A DNA stretch of 26,528 nt, from contig DFIX01000015.1 of NCBI GenBank assembly GCA_002371495.1, positions 1 through 26,528 of the forward strand, written 5' to 3'. Position 1 is the first letter of the stretch; every line of letters begins with the position of its first letter. The notes beneath the pieces are model-generated. The model had not been told where the DNA came from. It did not search any database and was given only the letters and a program-made list of their open reading frames with translations. The stretch comes from Eggerthellaceae bacterium UBA3686 (lineage in GTDB: Bacteria > Actinomycetota > Coriobacteriia > Coriobacteriales > Eggerthellaceae). Below, one piece after another: positions 23,178-26,528 of the stretch. The translations under genes and the position numbers were made by a program.

Positions 23178-24770
23178 ATGGAAAACCAAATGGGCAAAGT
23201 ATGGCTCGTCGGCGCGGGTCCGGGAGATGCGGGGCTGTTTACGCGCAAGGGCTACGACGTATTGCAGGACGCCGACGTGGTCGTGTACGATGCGCTCGTC
23301 GGCGACGGCGTGCTGGCGCTCGTGCCGCGTGGCGCCCGTACGATCGACGTCGGTAAGCGTGCTGCCAATCACACGATGCCACAGGAGCAGATCAGCCAAG
23401 TTCTGCTCGACGAAGCGTTGGCGGGCAACAAGGTTGTGCGCCTGAAGGGCGGCGATCCCTTCGTGTTCGGGCGCGGTGGCGAAGAGATTGAGCTGTTGGT
23501 CGAGCACGGCGTGCCTTTCGAGGTGATTCCGGGCATAACGTCGGCTATTGCCGTACCGGCATACAACGGCATTCCCGTGACGCATCGCGATTTCACTTCG
23601 TCCCTTCATATCATCACCGGGCACAAGCGTGCAGGCGCTGATTACGACATCGACTTCGAGGCGCTCGTTCGCACGAAGGGTACGCTTGTGTTCTTGATGG
23701 GCGTACGTTCGCTGCCTGACATTATGGCGGGTCTGCTTGCTGCCGGCATGAGCGCCGACACGCCTGCCGCCGTGCTGCAGGAAGGCACGACAGCAGGCCA
23801 GCGCCGCATCGTGGCCACGGTGGACACACTAGCGCAGGCGGCGGAAGAAGCAGGAATCAAGGCGCCGGCCATCATCGTGGTGGGCGGCGTGTGCGGGTTG
23901 GCCGACCAGTTTGCCTGGCGCGAGAAACTGCCTTTGCAGGGCTGCAAGGTGCTGGTTACGCGCCCAGCGGATGTCAGGTCCACGATGTCGGAGCGCCTGC
24001 GCAAGCTCGGCGCTGAAGTGCTGGACGTTCCCGCCATCGCCACAGTGCCGATCGAGCGCGCTGCTGAAGATGTGCTGGCAGGCGAAGCCGAGGCGCAGGA
24101 GCTGTTGGCTGCGCGCGATGGCATGGCCGACCGCCAGGCGCTGCTCGCGGCGCTTGCGAAGCTCGACGAATTCGACTGGCTCGTCTTCACGAGCCCCTCG
24201 GGTGTGCGCATCTTCTTCGATCAGCTCATCGAAGAGGGGGTCGACGTGCGGCGCATGGCGCGGGCACGCTTTGCAGCTCTCGGCCAGGGTACGGCAAAGG
24301 AGCTGCGCTGTCGCGGTATCGTCGCAGATTTGGTGCCTGCCAAGGCCAATGGCGAATCGTTGGGAATTGCGCTTGCCGAAAAGGCTGCTGCAGGAAGCAA
24401 GATCCTGATTCCGCGCGCCCGCGTCGGCAACGCCCAACTCGTAGAGGCGCTCGTAAACGCCGGCAACGAGGTCTGCGATCTCGCCACATACGACACGGTT
24501 CCGCTCGTGGGCGGCCTGGTCGACGTGGCTGGCGAACTAGAGTCGGGTAAAATCTTCTGCGTGGCCTTCACCAGCTCATCTGGCGTGCGTGCCTTTGCCA
24601 AGGCGAACCCCGGCCTGGATTTGTCGCAGGTACGCGCCGCCTGCATCGGCGAGCAGACGCGTGCAACGGCCGATGGCCTGGGCATGCGCACCTGGATGGC
24701 GGCCGATGCCACGATGGACGCGTTGGCCGAACTGATCGTGAGCATGTTTGCGAACGCGCGAGAAATGTGA
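23178..24770 (+). CDS. cobA-hemD: Uroporphyrinogen-III C-methyltransferase / uroporphyrinogen-III synthase fusion (CobA-HemD)
   Basis: The N-terminal part (about 1-245) is the SAM uroporphyrinogen-III methyltransferase: VGAGPGDAGLFTRKG, VRLKGGDPFVFGRGGEE and PGITSAIAVPAYNGIPVTHR. It converts uroporphyrinogen III to precorrin-2. The C-terminal part (about 255-530) is uroporphyrinogen-III synthase, with VLVTRP, DWLVFTSPSGVRIFF and FTSSSGVRAF. A helical insert of about 30 residues precedes DWLVFTS. ATG 23178 has GGAG 6 nt upstream; ATG 23118 would add 20 residues and also has a fair site. The TGA stop (24768-24770) lies within a palindromic repeat. Such fusions are common in anaerobes making B12 and siroheme. 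Confidence 0.95.
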   Translation: MENQMGKVWLVGAGPGDAGLFTRKGYDVLQDADVVVYDALVGDGVLALVPRGARTIDVGKRAANHTMPQEQISQVLLDEALAGNKVVRLKGGDPFVFGRGGEEIELLVEHGVPFEVIPGITSAIAVPAYNGIPVTHRDFTSSLHIITGHKRAGADYDIDFEALVRTKGTLVFLMGVRSLPDIMAGLLAAGMSADTPAAVLQEGTTAGQRRIVATVDTLAQAAEEAGIKAPAIIVVGGVCGLADQFAWREKLPLQGCKVLVTRPADVRSTMSERLRKLGAEVLDVPAIATVPIERAAEDVLAGEAEAQELLAARDGMADRQALLAALAKLDEFDWLVFTSPSGVRIFFDQLIEEGVDVRRMARARFAALGQGTAKELRCRGIVADLVPAKANGESLGIALAEKAAAGSKILIPRARVGNAQLVEALVNAGNEVCDLATYDTVPLVGGLVDVAGELESGKIFCVAFTSSSGVRAFAKANPGLDLSQVRAACIGEQTRATADGLGMRTWMAADATMDALAELIVSMFANAREM

Positions 24771-24799
24771 AAAAGGGGTCAGACCCCTTTTTCACATTT
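24763..24799. repeat. GGGTCAGACCC palindromic repeat, copy 4
   Basis: AAATGTGAAAAAGGGGTC (24763-24780), a central A and its exact reverse complement (24782-24799) form an 18-bp perfect stem. It supplies the ATG TGA that ends the cobA-hemD gene. The A-rich and T-rich arms would let it act as a terminator for convergent transcripts. Confidence 0.92.
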
Positions 24800-24812
24800 C
24801 TGTTTTGTGGTG

Positions 24813-24838
24813 ATGCGATAAGGGTTTCCTTATCGCAT
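24813..24838 (-). terminator. Hairpin at the end of the minus-strand oxidoreductase fragment
   Basis: ATGCGATAAGG (24813-24823) is an exact complement of CCTTATCGCAT (24828-24838) with a 4-nt loop. On the minus strand it starts at the last codons and stop of the fragment gene. No T-run follows, so its terminator function is uncertain. Confidence 0.45.
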
Positions 24839-25288
24839 GCTGTCGGCAAGGATTACGCTGTCGCAGTATTGGGCCATGACGTTGCTTTCGTCATAGATGG
24901 GCGCGTAATGGCCCGTTTCGTCGTAGAGGCGGTCGCAATGCTTGAAGAAGACGCCGCTCACGCGCCCGTCCTTGTAGATGTCGGCGTGCATGGGCGCCCA
25001 ACCGCGGATCATGCGCGCGCCAAGCTCTTGCGCTTCGGCGACTTTTTCGGGCGCCGCTTGTATCTCGGTTGCTCGTTCCCGGCAGACGATAACCACCTTT
25101 TGCGCACCGCAGCGCGCTGCGATGCAGGCTGCTTCCAGGGCTTCGTCGGTGCTGCCGATAACCAGCGTCTCGCCGTATCGTTTGTAGCCCGCTGCATTTG
25201 CCTGCTTTTGCAGAAAAGCGTCAATTTCGATAACGCCTTTGTCGTGCGCCCGCGAGTCCGTTATTCCCAAATCTCTAGCTGTTGTCAT
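24830..25288 (-). CDS. Stand-alone NAD(P)-binding domain fragment of a GltD/BaiCD-like oxidoreductase (possibly degenerate)
   Basis: The 152-residue product matches only the pyridine-nucleotide half-domain of the glutamate-synthase-small-subunit/Fe-S flavoprotein family: ETLVIGSTDEALEAACIAARCGAQ aligns in plan with the VIGGGN...CARTSVRAGA region of the protein at 1211, followed by VVIVCRE, GRVSGVFFKHCDRLYDETG and a final CDSVILADSMR. The usual GxGxxA glycines are partly lost (GSTDEA) and the C-terminal FAD segment is absent, so it may be a remnant of a larger gene or a repurposed small protein. Its frame is intact. The ribosome binding site at the ATG (25288) is weak. It is divergent from hemB and convergent with cobA-hemD. 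Confidence 0.6.
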   Translation of the reverse strand: MTTARDLGITDSRAHDKGVIEIDAFLQKQANAAGYKRYGETLVIGSTDEALEAACIAARCGAQKVVIVCRERATEIQAAPEKVAEAQELGARMIRGWAPMHADIYKDGRVSGVFFKHCDRLYDETGHYAPIYDESNVMAQYCDSVILADSMR

Positions 25289-25352
25289 GCTGGTTCTGCT
25301 GCTTTCAATCTCTTTCCGTATGCTTTCAACAACACGTCAATTGTAAGGGTGA

Positions 25353-25384
25353 AGCGGAGCTGCCAGGGTGCCGCTGTTTTATTT
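25353..25384 (+). promoter_or_regulatory. Possible attenuator-like hairpin in the hemB leader region
   Basis: AGCGG (25353-25357) and CCGCT (25371-25375) bracket a 13-nt loop and are followed by GTTTTATTTC. It lies in the 199-nt divergent gap before hemB. A second small hairpin, CCGCTT/AAGCGG (25447-25462), sits closer to the start. TATACT (25414-25419) could be a -10 box. All are weak calls by eye. Confidence 0.25.
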
Positions 25385-25487
25385 CTAACGATGAAAACGG
25401 GTGCGCGCATCCTTATACTGGAAGCAGCCTAAAATGCAAAGAAGCGCCGCTTCGAAAAGCGGTTCCGAGAAAAGAAAGGTGCTGCAA

Positions 25488-26471
25488 ATGGAACTGTTGC
25501 AACGTTCGCGTCGTCTGCGTGGAAACGACGCCTTGCGCCATATGGTGCGCGAGACGCGCGCCGATGCCTCGTCGCTCATCTACCCGACATTCGTATGCGA
25601 AGGCAAAAACGTCAAGGACGAGATTCCCTCGATGCCCGGGCAGTATCGCTGGTCGCTCGACCGTTTTCCCGAGAAGCTCGAGGAGCTTGCTTCTGCAGGC
25701 GTGAACAGCTATATGCTGTTCGGCATTCCCGATGTGAAAGACGAGGTCGCATCGGGCGCCTATGCCGAGGACGGCATCGTGCAGCGCGCGGTTCGCATGG
25801 CAAAGGAACGTTATCCCGAAATGTACTGTATTACCGACGTGTGCCTGTGCGAGTATACGAGCCATGGCCACTGCGGCATGCTGAAGGGTCAGGAAGTCGA
25901 CAACGATCCGTCCGTCGAGCTGCTGGCGCGCACAGCGCTTTCCCATGCACAGGCTGGTGCCGACATGGTCGCACCGTCCGACATGATGGACGGGCGCGTG
26001 CTGGGAATCCGTCAGGCGCTCGATGGCGCGGGCTTTGCGACTGTACCCATCATGGCGTATTCGGTGAAATACGCGAGCGGCTTTTACGGCCCGTTCCGCG
26101 AAGCAGCCGATTCGGCGCCGGCGTTCGGCGATCGTCGCGCTTACCAGATGGACGTTCACAACCGTCGCGAGGCCATAAAGAAAGCGTTGCAGGATATCGA
26201 CCAGGGTGCCGATATCGTTATGGTGAAGCCCGCCATGTCGTTCCTGGATCTGGTGCGCGAAGTGTACGACGCCGTGAACGTGCCGGTGGCAGCCTATAGT
26301 GTCAGTGGCGAGTACGCCATGGTCAAGGCGGCGGCCGCGCAGGGTTGGATCGATGAGGAACGTATCGTGGGCGAGATGGCAACATCGGCTTATCGCGCAG
26401 GTGCGAGTATCTACCTAACGTACTACGCCGAGCTCGTGGCGAAGCTTATTGCCGAAGGGGTAGTAGGGTAA
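25488..26471 (+). CDS. hemB: Porphobilinogen synthase (delta-aminolevulinic acid dehydratase)
   Basis: HemB condenses two 5-aminolevulinate molecules to porphobilinogen in the cytoplasm, forming an octamer. The 327 residues show the zinc-binding cysteine motif DVCLCEYTSHGHCG (Cys119, 121, 129), so this is a Zn-type enzyme, and the two active-site lysines: Lys194 in YSVKYASGFYGPFR and Lys247 in VMVKPAMSFLD. I chose ATG 25488, where family similarity begins (MELLQRSRRLR) with AAAGG 8 nt upstream; an upstream in-frame start at 25401 would add 29 low-similarity residues. It feeds HemC and completes, with hemA, most of the ALA-to-precorrin-2 route; hemL is not in the window and may follow. Confidence 0.96.
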   Translation: MELLQRSRRLRGNDALRHMVRETRADASSLIYPTFVCEGKNVKDEIPSMPGQYRWSLDRFPEKLEELASAGVNSYMLFGIPDVKDEVASGAYAEDGIVQRAVRMAKERYPEMYCITDVCLCEYTSHGHCGMLKGQEVDNDPSVELLARTALSHAQAGADMVAPSDMMDGRVLGIRQALDGAGFATVPIMAYSVKYASGFYGPFREAADSAPAFGDRRAYQMDVHNRREAIKKALQDIDQGADIVMVKPAMSFLDLVREVYDAVNVPVAAYSVSGEYAMVKAAAAQGWIDEERIVGEMATSAYRAGASIYLTYYAELVAKLIAEGVVG

Positions 26472-26528
26472 GGTCTATCCCTCCGCCCCGACGGGCTCGG
26501 GATGCCGTTTTCGCGCTAGTCCTCGCGC

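Noticed and set aside
24767..25432. A plus-strand frame starting inside palindrome copy 4
   Set aside because: Its N-terminus is only the translated repeat and the rest is antisense to the NAD(P)-binding fragment; no domain or ribosome binding site is evident.
1..26528. tRNA or rRNA genes
   Set aside because: No cloverleaf with a GTTC-type T-loop or rRNA-like conserved stretch was seen on either strand by eye; tRNAscan or Infernal would settle it.

Overview
The window reads as one chromosomal segment of an anaerobic, GC-rich, Gram-positive bacterium, most likely a gut coriobacterium (Eggerthellaceae type). This rests on the gene content ([FeFe] hydrogenase, anaerobic corrin pathway), the lipoproteins with long Ser/Ala-rich linkers, and short GGGTCAGACCC palindromes that I recall from such genomes. 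The taxonomic call is inference; no rRNA or other marker is present.

Region 1 (1-8340): the 3' end of folD, then folE, then a hydrogen-metabolism cluster. The cluster encodes a NuoF-tail/GltD-like flavoprotein fusion whose stop overlaps the start of a group A [FeFe] hydrogenase, the H-cluster maturases HydE and HydG (no HydF here), and a formate/nitrite-type channel, and it closes with a strong intrinsic terminator. A PucR-type regulator gene converges on it from the minus strand (8575-9300).

Region 2 (9301-20417): a cobalamin riboswitch (9591-9706) precedes a tetrapyrrole/metal-handling locus. In order it encodes a lipoprotein with a recurring beta-rich domain (type A), a secreted lipoprotein form of the CbiK chelatase, a lipoprotein with a second domain (type B), a FecB/BtuF-like binding lipoprotein, a FecCD permease and its ATPase, cobalt-precorrin-2 C20-methyltransferase, an ABC-2 transporter ATPase and permease, a cytoplasmic CbiK, and a membrane-anchored protein carrying domains A and B together. 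The likely job is capture and import of a corrinoid, heme or precursor, coupled to metal insertion.

Region 3 (20471-26471): the common tetrapyrrole trunk. It holds a glutamyl-tRNA reductase/Met8-like fusion, hemC, a CobA-HemD fusion and hemB. Together with CbiK and CbiL these enzymes lead from glutamyl-tRNA through uroporphyrinogen III and precorrin-2 to cobalt-sirohydrochlorin and the corrin branch. A minus-strand NAD(P)-binding fragment sits between cobA-hemD and hemB.

Non-coding structure is unusually rich. Three roughly 110-nt hairpins (8400-8508, 11905-12014, 22051-22162) share a conserved apical core, while their 21-26-bp outer stems differ in sequence but stay complementary; these are the best candidate for something undescribed. 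A separate family of 32-37-nt palindromes occurs five times, supplies the stop codon of three genes and forms part of the coding sequence of a fourth.
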